DNA of 64,000 nt, taken from positions 3,100,001-3,164,000 of the forward strand of contig JABYQN010000001.1 in the NCBI GenBank assembly GCA_022606135.1, in the 5' to 3' direction. The first letter of the stretch is position 1; each line of letters starts with the position of its first letter. This stretch comes from Fomes fomentarius (taxonomy: Eukaryota; Basidiomycota; Agaricomycetes; Polyporales; Polyporaceae). The notes below the pieces were generated by a model, which was given only the letters and a program-made list of their open reading frames with translations, did not search any database and was not told the origin of the DNA. A program made the translations under genes and the position numbers. Positions 12,793-25,668 of the stretch are shown piece by piece.

Positions 12793-13680
12793 CCTAATTA
12801 GTCGACCTGGACACACGTAGATGGCATTGTACATTATACTCACTCACATCAACCTCGCACACATCTCGAATACCATCCTCATCAAAAATGAAAGCAGAAC
12901 GTGCTGGCTGCATTGACCACGCAGGTACGTATCGGTATGTATAATTCTCTCTTCTTATTCATTCTGGGATACGGTGGCCCCAAGACTGAAGAGCCAGAAG
13001 ATGCAGCCGCTTGTCTCCGACTCTTGCGTTTCTTCATCGCTGCATTGCCTACCACGTCCTTGAGTCCCGGCAGGGCATTATGGAAGGGGAGTCGTTTATG
13101 CTCAAACTCGTGCAAGCAAGAATGGAAGTGACCATGACTATGTGCTTCCCTGATTCTTCGCAAACCGCGTGCATGGACTCAATGCTCATCACCGGTGTTA
13201 CTGTTCGAGTGGTCCTTTCATAGAAACGCCGACTTGGACGCTATCTTCTTTGACATGTCCTAGTATTTGCGCGTGTGCAGTCTCGTGGCCAGGATGCAAG
13301 ATCAGGCATGGTGCGCGAAGCCTCCAGTCATCCGTCAGTGACCGCGAAGGGGCATCCTTGAGCCACCTACCTCTTACGGTGCCGCACGCATCACGGGCAA
13401 CGGTGAGGTGTCACTCATACGTATAGTTAGGTCAAGTCCGCCAATCAGCAAGTTAGGGAACCGAATTCGAACGGAGTTTGGACGCGCGAATGCAAGGGAG
13501 CTCAAGTGCAGATTGTGGGGCTGGCATCGAGCGGTTAGTACAATGTCATGTTTTGCGTGTGTTGCGCGGCTGAAGGCTGTTATATATACTCACACCGTCT
13601 CTTGTAGAGCGCAGGCTGAGATTCCACTACGTTCGTCAGCCCATCGCAAAGACGCCCCCACCACGTCCTCTTGCAGAAAT
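12793..13680. other. Intergenic region with no recognisable gene
   Basis: About 890 bp follow the E1 beta gene. Short open frames exist on both strands but none is domain-like or well bounded. A TATATATA stretch at 13581-13588 lies 93 bp upstream of the next gene's ATG and may be its TATA box. Confidence 0.5.
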
Positions 13681-14959
13681 ATGAGTCAAAAGTGGATTGT
13701 GTAAGCATACACCTCAGACGGCCAGAGCTCTGTTCGCTCACTGCATGCCTACTTTGCAGCGTTGACCTCGACGAACGCGCCTGCCTCCACGGCGGAGGCA
13801 AGCTCGGGGAATGGTTCTGGAGCAATCCTGCCTCTATCCTCGACGCCCTGCGCGTTCCACACACACAGTAAGCCGGCCTCCCCCAACGTTCTTGCGCATC
13901 ACCCATTACTCAACTTGAATCAACTGCGTTCTCTTTCTCTTCAGCGACAGAATTGACAACCTTCTCGCCGGCCGCACCGCGGTCCAACACGCACCCCTCT
14001 TCCGCATACCCTTTGACCTCATCGACGACATCTTCGTGCACATCACCATCACCTCGGGAGCGCAGGACTCGCGTCTCCTGCTCCTCGCGCTCACCTGCAA
14101 GACGCTGCTTGCCGGCGCGCGCCGACACATCGTCCGGCTCCAAACGCGCCAGCACGCCCCGCTTGCCGGCCACCGCCTCATCTGCATCGGCGACCGCGCA
14201 CGGACACCAGAAGACTATCCTGCCGGGCTCCTCACCACCGGCGAGGTGAACATGGTTCAGGAGTCGACTGCGCGCCTGCAGAGCTCGAGCTCGAGAGGTT
14301 CCGAGTCCGAGTCCGACTACTCAGATGGCCATACGACAGGGGGCACGACGTCGCTGTACGCACACGCCATCGCGCGCTGGTGGCGATATTCCTACCGCCG
14401 CCCGTGCATTCTCGGGTGTGTCGGCCTCGGAGCGACGAGCACGAGCGCAGGCATCGTAGGCTCTGCAGCGCTCATGGACCTCCTGTACAGGCCGTCGGCG
14501 GTCTCACGCATGTCCAAGGGGGACTTTGCGCTTTTCCAGACGCTCACCGCACCGTACGGCATGGAATCTGCGTCCACGACCGTGTTGTGCAACTTGTCGA
14601 AGAACGAGTACGTGCGTGCGGAGGCGTGTGCGAGAGTGGAACTCGGAGACCGAGACGGGAAGCCGGCGCTTGCGGAAACGGGATCTGGCACGCTGTGGCA
14701 TATACTCCTCGCTTGCATTTGCTGGTCGCCCTCAAACATCACGAACATGGGATACGAAGGCGGGGTGGGGCTACACAGTGGCCGATGGGCAGGAGACCGG
14801 TTCGCCATCACCACGCTGGAGAGCATGGTACAGCTCGAGGACGGTGCGGTTTGGACAGAAATTACCCTTGAGGTCACGCAACTTGTAGAAGACCTTTGGG
14901 CGAACACAATTGGCCTTGTGCACGAAGTATCTAGAGTCACAACCAATGTTGAGCATTAG
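13681..14959 (+). CDS. Uncharacterised F-box-like protein of a basidiomycete-type family
   Basis: I do not recognise a named gene. Exon 1 (13681-13700) and exon 2 (13760-13867) join to read MSQKWIVVDLDERACLHGGG, then KLGEWFWSN. Exon 3 (13946-14959) carries an F-box-like stretch, PLFRIPFDLIDDIFVHI followed by LLLLALTCKTLLAGARRHIV, and then HRLICIGDRARTPEDYPAGL. My recollection is that short proteins with a WIVxNLDxR start, a KLGE motif and an F-box-like helix pair are common in mushroom-forming fungi and often multigenic, but I cannot check this here. The middle has a Ser-rich acidic patch (about 14,280-14,330). An F-box would suggest a substrate adaptor of an SCF ubiquitin ligase, but the match is weak and function is unknown. 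Both splice junctions keep the frame. A TATA-like element sits 93 bp upstream. Confidence 0.75.
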
Positions 14960-15126
14960 ACATGTATATGCGAATACCCCTACAGACCTCGTACATATAT
15001 TAATACAGATACAACACTACTAGCATCGGTCCTTTCGTCCGACAGGCATAGAGCATACACAGCAAACGCGGAATGGATCACGGCAGACCAAGTCTTTGAT
15101 AAACGCGTAGGTAGACTGGGAGTTGA

Positions 15127-17181
15127 TCATCGCCTTTTCTTCGCGGACGGCGCATCCCCAGCAGGGACCTCCGGAATATCCACGACCTCCATCTTCCGCT
15201 TCACTCCTGACGGCGACGTAGGTGGCGGTGCTGTCGTAGCAGGCTGAGTGGCAGGCTGCCCTTCATATACAGGGATGTCGAGGAATGCAGAGAAGTCCTC
15301 TCCGGGTATATCGCCGTTTCCCGAGAGCCCTTTGCCTGGCGATGCCGGGTACGTCAGGTCGGGCAACTGTCCTGAGGTATCCGCGATCTGATTCAGCCAC
15401 GAGTCGAACGAGAAGTCCTCCCCCGGCTGCTCGACTGCGTCCAGCCCCGGCGGGGGTGGGACCCCTGTGTCATTGGTCCCGACGGTGGGGAAGCTGATGT
15501 TATCAGGATCGAGGCCCATGTCGCGGATGAGGGTGTGGATGTTCGACTGGAGGACGTCCATGTCCGCGTGGATCTCGGCAGCATCCTGGTACGTCTTGTT
15601 CAGTCGCTGCGCGTTGTTCAGCAACGCTGCTTGTTGAGAATCGAGCGATTGTGCGGGGCCTACTGCGAGCGGATCGACCACAGGATTGGGTGGAGTCTGT
15701 CCAGGATAGGCGGGAAGGGCATAGGTGAGCTGCTGCTGCTGCTGGGGCACAGTAACGGGAGCGAAGAGACCCAGAGAGCTCGTGCTCTGGTCTGTGGGAA
15801 TGTTGTAGGGTTGTGCGTTGGCAAAAGCCTGCATGGCGTGCTGAAACTGAGCAGGTGAGCTCAGCAATTGCTGCAACGTGGCTTGCCACACCGCATCAGG
15901 GTTAGGAGTAGAGCACTTGGATTCGGATGCATTATTTCTGGACGGGGCAGTGGATGTGGCAGCATGAGCAGATGATGGCAACTGCACCTTAGACGTGTTG
16001 TTTGAGGTAGCAGTTTCCTGTGCTTGTGGAACCTCCAAGAACGACTGTGGCTTCTTCGACGGAGATCTGGGAAGAGGATCGTGCACTTCACTGATGGTAG
16101 CAGCGGGCGAAACGACTGACGTCGCGGGTGTCTCAATCGTAGCGAAACGCTCCGAAGCTACCACTCTATCAGGTCCACATCCGACTCTCATGCCCCCAAA
16201 ACACACTCACCAAATGAAGGGGGCGTATGACCCCTACTTCCCGAGTCACTATGCAGGTCAACATCACTCCCATGGTACTCCCCGCCCTCTCCATGACTAG
16301 CCCGCCCATCACCAATCATTAGGCGTCTTGGAGGGGCACCGTTGTCATCGTTGTGCACCTGATGATTGCCATGTCCTTGAATAACGCGACCGAAGAGGCC
16401 GGCAAGGAATTTGAGGATGCGGTTGATGGTATCTTCGTGTTTTGCGTGCCGCTCTCGAGCCTCGATCGCCTCCTTCCACAGCGCGTCGTTAGATTGCTTG
16501 AGCGCACCAAGGTCTGCGGAGATAGCCTGCTGCTGACGCCGGATAGCGTTTATGCCTTCAACGATGGAATGAACGTCGACAGCTTGACTTTGACCCTTGC
16601 TATCTTGCGAAAGCGACGCCTGGAGAAGGGCGCCTTCTTCGGCCGATGGAGGGGCAGGAGGGTTTCGTTTTCGCTGGATAAGCGCGAGGAGGTCGGGCTG
16701 ACCACGGTGAAAGTGAGGGTGTGCGAACTGGATGGTTTCGTTCTCATTGTCCATGCGCAGCAAACCCTGTTGCAGGGCAGAGATCTTGCGAAACCCATAG
16801 AGATTGAGCTGACGAACGAAGGAGGAGAAGTTCTGATGCTTGAACCATTTCCCAAGTAGTTCGCGGGCGAACCTCTCCTGGTTGAAGACTGAGCAATGAG
16901 TCGATGAGCATGCGAGTGGAAGTGGCACGAACGGGCTAGTGGATGCGTACTGTGGAAGGAGTCCCCGGCCTCAGACCACTTGATAAGCGACTCATTTGCG
17001 GGGTCATTGACAATTCTGTAAGATAAGCACACAGGACCTCTTCAGAGTGTAATGTCAGCACTTACTCGTAGAGCTTAAGAAGGAAGCGAGGTATACTATG
17101 TTGCTGGCTCTTAGGAATTGTGCGAGAGGAATCGGAGAGCGCGCTTGGGCCGGCTAGTGCGACCTGAGTTGCTTGCGACAT
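15127..17181 (-). CDS. Heat-shock transcription factor, copy A
   Basis: This is a winged-helix heat-shock factor that trimerises and binds nGAAn repeats in the nucleus. Exon 1 (starting at 17181) reads MSQATQVALAGPSALSDSSR and runs to PRFLLKLYE. The DNA-binding domain continues over two introns with IVNDPANESLIKWSEAGDSF, FNQERFARELLGKWFKHQNF, SSFVRQLNLYGFRKI and HPHFHRGQPDLLALIQRKR. A heptad-repeat trimerisation coil follows (IVEGINAIRRQQQAISADLG, ALKQSNDALWKEAIEARERH). The C-terminal half is low-complexity, with a conserved block KTYQDAAEIHADMDVLQSNI and a final basic stretch (SAKKRR). It is paralogous to the factor at 49,997-52,297 along its whole length. The 5' end is 261 bp from the divergent orphan gene. 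No frame break is visible. Confidence 0.92.
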
Positions 17182-17442
17182 CCAGCGTGCGAGGGGCAAG
17201 TTGCTTGTCTGATAGATATCTTGCTAGGATCAGCACAGAGGGTCAACGAAAAGAAGGTTGAAGTCGTAGATAGTAGCATAGTCTTGAGTACTAGTGCCAG
17301 TGTACGCCGTCATGGACGAGCGCCCATGGCCACACACGGTCATGTGACGCCGTGCTTGAGTCCGACGTCCGTCGTCCGCGATTCGCGATTGGAGGAGTGC
17401 AGCATTCAGCCTCGTCCAGCAACAACAGCACTTGCCATAATA

Positions 17443-18692
17443 ATGCCCCAAAGTTATATTCATGCTCTCGTCGACGATATCACATTCTCTATCGACATAG
17501 TCAATGCGGACCTCGCCGCTGGGATTCATATATGCGCTCACCTCTGCTTCTGGATCGTTGTCTGCTTGTGCGTATGGCTAGCGGTGATCGAGTTAATCTC
17601 CCTGCACGGTCCACGCAAACCCGAAGTTGTGGCGAATGCAAGACCCATTCTCAAGGCTCTGCTCGCCGTCGTCGCCCCTGCTCAGTCTGTCTGGCCACCC
17701 CAGTACGCATCTATCGCCTACCGCGCTGCAGTTTCCGCCGCTGGCAAGCCAGTCGTTCATCTTCCTCTATCCACCCTATATGACGATATCCTACACGAGC
17801 GCGTTGAGCTGCGCTACCCCAAGGAACACTTGCCTCTGCTCTTCAAGAATGCCCTCTCGGTCTCTGGTGTCGACATTCGACTGGACACTGATTACTACTG
17901 GCCTCTGGCTCTTCGTCGACGCTTCTCTACGACGTCCGTCAGGGTCTCCGTGAGTTGACCATTCTTTTTGACCGAGGGCCCCGTATAGACCGATTCCTAT
18001 CACAGCCGTCCGTCAGTGCTCCAAGTGAGTCCAACTGTGCAGTGTATATGCTCCCTGATGTTATCGAGTTGACTCAATGCGATCTACGAGGCACGAAGTT
18101 GCACCAGGGCAGCAGTAACGACGATGCATACTCGGTGTCTGGTTTCGATGCGGGCAATGCCCCGCCATCCTGGATATTCCTGCATAGTTTCCCTCGCGAC
18201 ATCCCTGCGATTTCTCTAGACTGTATGCCTCGACACACTCTCGCTCGGCGCATTACGGAACTCCAGAGGAGTCTCGAAGCCGGTGCATCTCTCTTGGTGG
18301 GCTTCACCGCTGTCGCTCAGCCATCAGATCTCGGAGCCCTCCAACAGTCCCTCATACAGGTCCCCTTCCTGCTAAGAGCGACTGACAAAGTCCGTCCTCA
18401 GCAGCGCTCAGCGGACACGCTCAAGATGTCCCTCTTAGACGTCATCCGGATGTTGACGGATGGCGCCTGCCCGTTCACAGTCGAGGCCGTGCGGAAGGTA
18501 TCAAAGGAATATGCAGCGTTCTTGCATCGATGTGTGGAAGACCTCGAGGTTGACCCGGTGGCGATATCAGCCTTTATGAACGAATGGGGAAGGCAGGCTT
18601 GGGTTGAGGAGCGGCTTTGCACGGTATGGGAGGCCGCATTGGTGGAAGTGGGTTGGCTGGACAGTTGGGTGATAGTTGTGCGCAAACTTTAG
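17443..18692 (+). CDS. Uncharacterised protein with one N-terminal membrane segment
   Basis: I do not recognise this protein. The ATG at 17443 opens MPQSYIHALVDDITFSIDIV. A strongly hydrophobic stretch at about residues 30-50 (ICAHLCFWIVVCLCVWLAVI) would be a signal anchor or transmembrane helix. The frame changes near 17,860-17,942. An 83-nt GT-AG intron there (donor after 17859, exon 2 from 17943) joins LLFKNALS to GLRELTILFDRG and restores one long reading frame to the stop at 18692. The result is about 388 residues. The C-terminal part is helical and Leu/Trp-rich, ending in WLDSWVIVVRKL, with no motif I can name. It lies head-to-head with HSF-A and tail-to-tail with the POT1-like gene. 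Upstream exons cannot be excluded. Confidence 0.6.
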
Positions 18693-18823
18693 AGGATCGA
18701 ATCCTGGACGCGGGTGGTACTCGAGTGGACGTAAAGATTGTAGCGCTACATACAGTATATTACAAAATAGCCATCAAAATGATGTGACTATGGTCAAGAT
18801 GATGGGAGACGACGGGCAAAGTT

Positions 18824-21800
18824 TCAAGCTCCAGAGTCGCACGCGGAGTGCTTGAGAACGATGTGCAACCTCGATTCAGGCGCGTCTGGCTCGCTCTCCG
18901 GAAGCCAGTTGCCAAGTGTAAGGTCTAGTAAAGGCGTTTCATCGGCTTCGTCCTGCGAAACAGGTCTGCGGCACGCCTCTCCACCAGATACCACTAGAAG
19001 GTCACCCAGAAGGGGCTTAAGACGTCCAACAAGCATGTCAAACGCGCCGTCTTCTTCATACACGTCGTCTGGGACAAGGTCTTGCAAGACCGAGCACTAT
19101 TCAGAGAAAAGGAGGAAGTTAGCTTAGGTGAATCAGGTAAAATGAGCACAGAAGACCGACCCGCTCATCAGAGACAGACACGTCGAGCGAGTTGCCGTCC
19201 TCGTCTGCGATGCGGAAGTAAAGCTGGAAGAATGCGCGCACGAACGTCTCATCCTCCATCGCATCGTCGCACTTCGTGCACCTCCGGCGCATCTGCGGGA
19301 TCCTGTAGGCGTACGCTCCATTGTCAACATCGCCCCAAGGATGGATTGATAGCTGGAACACCCACGTTTCTTTGCAAGAAGTGCATCGGAGGACCGTGCA
19401 GTCGCGCAGGTCGTCCGGGAAGAAGTCGACTACGCGTGCTCGCACACGGAAGACGGCTGGACAGGTCTCACTCTCCTTCACCTCCCTAAGAGAGACATAC
19501 AAGCGGGTCTCCTCTGAAGCTCTCCCTTTCCCCTTTGCTACAGTGTGCGATATCGACGCCTCCCTTCTCTGCGTTTCCAAGGCCGTAGCTTGACGAGTAC
19601 CGCGCGCGCCGTTAGCCTTCTTACCCGCTTTGTTCTTCTCCTTAGCAGCTTCAAATGCTTCCTTCCGCCTTGTTAAAGTCGTCAAATTCGTTTCTATCAT
19701 GAGACAATTCTGTGACTTACCTGAGCAATGCCCTCAACTCCCCATTACCTGTTGCCTTCGGGTTCAGCCTCGAGATCAAACGCTGGTCCCCTCCCAAGTG
19801 CCCGGAGAGTTGATTGTCACTGCCAGAGCCTCGTAGCCTGAGATTCCGGATGGCAACGAAGTCACCTATAACCAGATTCTTCCCGGTCTCCGCCTGCGCA
19901 TCTTTCAAGGAAACGCGCACAATACCATCAGGGGGTGCATGAGAAACGATAGTTGTCGAGACAGGTACGAGGTCCGGACGTGTTGTGTAGTCCGTCATGT
20001 ACAAGTAAGAATAGTCCTCCTTGGGTGAGATGTGAACGACCTAGGCATAGGTATAGAAGTAAGATACATGTTTGTTAATGAATAACCGGTTCGACTCACC
20101 TCGACTGTACAGTTGAAATGGCGGTCCTTCTCGACCTCTTCAATGAGCTGATGGGGAAATTCGTGAACGCCGCCAGACGCCATCATCTTGGCCTCCCATT
20201 CCTGCTTCCGCCTGCAAGCTGGTGAGCATTGCGCATATGACGGGGGGTGATGGAGAACTGTACTTCAACAAGGCAACTAGATGAGGTTGGTTCTCAAGCT
20301 CATCTTCGTCCAGCTTGGTGATCTTCTCCCCTTCGACCATCTTGCCTTCCATGTACCCGCCTCCGCTCAGCCTGAGCTTGATGTTGCGGATGGAGTAGAA
20401 CTCGCCCGGCTGCATTTTGGGCCCGACGGCGGTAGCACCCTCCCACAGCTCGACTGGCATGACGATTTCCGCCAGCTGCGGCGGACACCACGAGCCCTGT
20501 GTAGGTGACGCGGACGGATGGCAGGTGTAGTCGGTGACGAAGAGCGTGTAGATATTGTGGATGCTGTTATCGTTCTGGAACCCATGCACTACCTTTTGAG
20601 CGACAACGGGTTGGTCTCGCCGTTGTCGTAGAAGCAGAGGAGGTTGCTTACCTCGACGGTGCAATCGAAGTACCGGTCGGCTTGCGCCTCGGACATCAGT
20701 TTATGAGGGCGCGTGCGTCTACTAGGAACGGAGATGGGTAAGTCGATACCGAACGAGACCGCGTTTGCCGAGACGTCACGCCACCAATCTCCCAACCGGA
20801 GACTATGATGCAGTTCATTCTTCTCGGGCTTGAAGTGCCGCGAGGAAGAGATCTCTGGAGGAGCGCTGGAGATCTTGCCCGTCTTCACGCTGAAGACTGC
20901 CCATTGCCATCCTTTGTACGATGCACCAACTGCGGCTGCGCCATTGAAATTGTGCACCTGTATGAGATGCGAGATCAGTCGAAAGGAAGCCAGGAAATAG
21001 TGGCTAGATCTCACGAGCATGTTCCGCAAGAGCAAGACGTCGCCAAGCTCTGGACGAGGGATCATCTTTTCGGATTTCTCAAAGAGGGTAACGTTGAGCC
21101 CGGTCGTGCCAAAGTTCGTAGGGTCGACCAGGGAGAACCTCGCCATATATTCTGCGTGCCATTTCATGAGGCGATCTCTAGGCTAGCTGAAGAATCGGTG
21201 CTTGCATACCTCCATTCTTCGTCTGGGTTATAGTGCTAGCGGAATCAACTACGCCCATGATGCATTTCGTCCCCCCACCATGGAAGTCAACCAGCGCGAC
21301 ATACGTATGCTACCAGCAGTATGTCAGGTGGCATCTCAAGCGGCCTACAGTTTGGCAACTCACGAGAGTGGTTGGGCAGCCGATTCTAAGTGATGCCCAG
21401 GGATCAGCGCTCTCGGCCTTAGGAGGCTGGGAAGCGGGCTCAGGTTTGGGCTCTTGCAGAGGGGATTGATCATTGGGGCCACCAGTGTCAACCACAACCT
21501 CTTGCTGACCAGTCTCCTCAACGAGTAGATGATTGGGGATATCCCGTTCCGCGGTGTCCCAGTAGTACTGGTCGTCTTCGGCATCTATACACTCTTCCCG
21601 GGTATTTGCGTTGAGGGCGGATGCTGCTGCCGCATGTTTCCTGTGCTTCTTTGTCCTTCGATCCTGATTATGGCGCAGTCTCTTACGAGCCTGGGCAGTT
21701 GCGGATTCGATGTTACTATCATCTGGCGGTTCTGCTTCAGGTCGACGCTTCCGCTCTCGAGGATCCTCAGCAGATCCTGGGTCCGGGTCGGGTGATGGAC

Positions 21801-22777
21801 GACTGTGTGAACGTTGACCTTTTAAGGACGGCTCGCTATTGTATTCTTGTCTTGTATTGCGTTCTTCACCCTCAACTTCTATATCTTGTTCTGGAGGCGG
21901 CGAAGGGAGACTCTGAGGGTTGTGGGAATCTAGTTCGTCTTCGGTGGCCTTGAGTACGTCTCCAATATTCACAGCAGTAGGTGGCAGCAGAGGTGGGGCT
22001 GTGGCAGGTTCTGTAAGATCGACAAGCATGTTGTCGGGTGGCATGATTGTAGCACCAGCGATTTCGTCTGGTTAAGTCAGTCATGTAGCGCACCTATCTG
22101 TAGAGCTTACGTCTAGCACGCACCAGAGCTTCCCATTGAGCCGGCATTGACCACTGTCTGGGCATCATCAAAGGTCGTGGTCCGGGGAGGAGACGTTCTT
22201 TTTCTCTTCTGGGGAATAGCGGATGGACTAGGAGGTGGGACATCTGTCGGGTTGATCGTGTGAGTTAGTGCAGATTCCTCGGACAACCCAGCTAGCCAAA
22301 TGCGTTCAGCACGAGTGCTGTAGGAAGATGAGATGACGTACTTGCGAAGGTATCGACGAACACCTCTTGTCCACTCTTCGGATGGTGGACATGGATTATT
22401 ACACCTTCTCGCCATGCGAATCTTTTCGTCAAATCGATTTTCAGATGATTATAATCCTCCAGCACCAGGCCTTGTGTACTCAGACGAACAATCGCTCCAG
22501 TGAGGATGGGGAGAGCACTCAAGTGGTTGGCAATGGATCCAGACAGCAATATATGCGCACGTCTCGCGAGTTTGGTGGTTAGCGAGAATGTCAATTGGCC
22601 ATCCTCAACTCGTCCGCGGTGAAAGACAACTCCTCGTATGTGTTCTGTGCCATTTGTGCCCCTTTCGCAGATATCAACGGCTTGTCTCTCTTGCTCCGGC
22701 TTGAAGGCCTCAGCGATCGCTGTCTCGAACTCCGAGTCGGAACTGCTTGGGTAAAGCAGGCGGGGCGAAGCTTCCAT
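18824..22777 (-). CDS. pot1: POT1-like telomere single-strand DNA-binding protein with several OB folds
   Basis: This is a protection-of-telomeres homologue, expected to cap single-stranded telomere ends in shelterin. The N-terminal exon (from 22777) is OB-like (GAIVRLSTQGLVLEDYNHLK). A long charged, Pro-rich linker follows (about 22,290-21,360) with nuclear-localisation-like clusters (PQKRKR). The Pot1/Cdc13 OB domain is at about 21,305-20,930: AYVALVDFHGGGTKCIMGVV, YMARFSLVDPTNFGTTGLNV and MIPRPELGDVLLLRNMLVHN. Two POT1PC-like OB units come next, one starting DRYFDCTVEV (near 20,680) and one DRHFNCTVEV (near 20,120), each followed by a matching YxLFVTDYTCHP or YLYMTDYTTRP block. The C-terminal domain has a four-Cys set, CTSC and CTKC about 40 residues apart, in the manner of the zinc site of animal POT1 OB3. 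There are about ten exons. The start is uncertain: in-frame ATGs also exist upstream at about 22,954 and 23,014. Confidence 0.82.
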
Positions 22778-23036
22778 GAGTCCACGCGCAGCAGACAATG
22801 TTGACCAGGAGCTAGCCACGGTGTGAGATAGAGGTCGGAGACCAGGCCCCCAGTGAGTTGAGATGTGGCAGAGGGATGGGACTGTTGGTGGAGAAGTCGC
22901 GTCTTGGCGCGACGCGACGCGATTCGGCAGGTCCGGCCCGAGACTTTCGAGCATATTCCCAGCGACGCGTCCCCGTTCTCCGCGTAGACTGGAATTTCTT
23001 GTAGTACAACACACCTAGCACCACACAGCCAGGAAC
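22778..23036. promoter_or_regulatory. Divergent promoter of POT1-like and TAP42 genes with MCB-like sites
   Basis: This 259-bp region carries ACGCGT (the MluI cell-cycle box recognised by MBF in yeasts) at 22975-22980, and two overlapping ACGCGA near-matches at 22912-22917 and 22917-22922. The full site is about 60 bp from the TAP42 ATG and about 200 bp from the POT1-like ATG. ACGCGT also occurs elsewhere in this CpG-rich window, so regulation by MBF is only a hypothesis. Confidence 0.35.
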
Positions 23037-24484
23037 ATGGATGAAATCCCGTTGTCGTTGCTCTTTCATCGGGCACTCCTGACAGCCTCGAATGCATTGA
23101 ACCTCCCAACAATAGAAGACGAGACCCAGGTATGAATCGCGCTTGTTTTGTCGTTCCTCGAAGTGTTTACCACGAGGTCCCTCTAGGAACTCATACAGGC
23201 CGCTCTAGCGGACTTGCGTCAATGCGGCTCTCGAGTAGCTAAGTTGTCTCTCTTCAGTTCGAACGAGCAGCTTGCGGACATTCCCACTCGTGATCTCGTC
23301 TACATTCTGGTACCATATGTGCTATCAGAGGTGTTGTCGCGTATCAGGACGAAAGATAGAGAAGAACGGATAGATCTGGTCGGGAATGTGAAGGTACGTG
23401 CTGCCGCTACTCTATACACCGCGGACGCTCACAAAGCCAGGCAGAGACATCTGGAATCCTTCATACACTATCTCGAGCTTTACGACATCATCACTGAAGA
23501 AGACAAAGCTCTATACGGACGCTCGACTTCTCTAGTCACAGATCCCGCAAAGCGGAGAGAGCTGAAGATCAAACAGTATAAACGTGAGAAAGACATCAAG
23601 TCGCGCATGGAGGTATGTTCAGATATCGTTTCACCGCCCTTCCACTATGTTTACCGCACACGACAGACCGTGAGGAAGCGCACAAACCAGAGTGCTACCG
23701 AGCCTAGCTCTAACATCGAGCTTATCTCTTCTATCCTCTACGATCCCTCTAGCAAGCCCTCAGAATCTACCACGAACGAGCTCGACTCCGACACAGAGGA
23801 CGTCCTCCGGGAAGCCTTTATCCTCCTGTTGCGATTCATTTATGCAGAAGCGCGATCGCAGCTGGAGAGTACGAATCAAGAACTTGAGCTGCTGCACAAT
23901 GCTCCTCCTACGCCGCTACAGCCAACATTTGCAGATGATTCCCGTGTGGCCAGTAAGCGGGCGGAAGATGATATGTGGAAATTGGACGCTCCCCTCAATA
24001 GAGGTGGCCCGGACGGTAAGGGCCCTTTGCTGGACCCTCGAGGAAAGGTGAGGATCCTACGCTTCTCATGGTTTGCCAATGACAGGCTGATGGTACTTGT
24101 AGCCTCTGCGGCCTTTTACGATTCTCCCATCGAACGCGGCGGAGCGTGCGAGATTGCAAGCGCAGGTCTTCCAAGCCGACCATCGGCTCCCGACCATGAC
24201 CATTGACGAGTACCTTGAGATTGAGCAACAACGCGGAAACATCATTTCCGGTGGAGGGTATGTCACCACCTCCTCGCGCCTCATACACATACTAACGAGC
24301 ATATCATAGGCCCCAATCCGAAGCAAAGCTCACATCGAAAGAACAGCTTGTGCTCGATGCTGAGCAAGATGGCGCCACCTTCGGAGAAGATAAGGCCGAG
24401 GAGAAGAGGCTGAAGGACGAGGCATGGGCACATTACACAGATACGCATCCAAGGGGTGCGGGCAACACCATGAACCGAGGATAA
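23037..24484 (+). CDS. TAP42: TAP42/alpha4-like protein phosphatase 2A-associated protein
   Basis: This is the regulator that binds the catalytic subunits of PP2A-type phosphatases and links them to TOR signalling in the cytosol. Exon 1 (from 23037) reads MDEIPLSLLFHRALLTASNA and continues after a short intron with ELIQAALADLRQCGSRVAKL. The TAP42 domain continues with LADIPTRDLVYILVPYVLSE, QRHLESFIHYLELYDIITEE, RRELKIKQYKREKDIKSRME and DVLREAFILLLRFIYAEARS. The diagnostic C-terminal motif is LPTMTIDEYLEIEQQRGNII, followed by an acidic-basic tail ending AWAHYTDTHPRGAGNTMNRG. Five exons keep the frame. It is about 360 residues, as expected. It is divergent from the POT1-like gene and convergent with YPT6. 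Confidence 0.93.
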
Positions 24485-24712
24485 GATAAGGCGGTGCCGT
24501 ATGCACCGCGATGCGTTGACGAGTATATCTGTAGCAAGTAAGCGATCTTGTAATGTTAAGATCCTGTCACTCAGTCGTGTACGACATCCGAGAATGCAAA
24601 TAAACTATATGACAAGGTACACACATGATCCTGATTGAAGACATACAGTAATGCGCACAGCATGCGGGTGTATGATACGCTCTATCATACCAGAGAGCAT
24701 ACCAGAGAGAGC

Positions 24713-25668
<956 letters not shown>

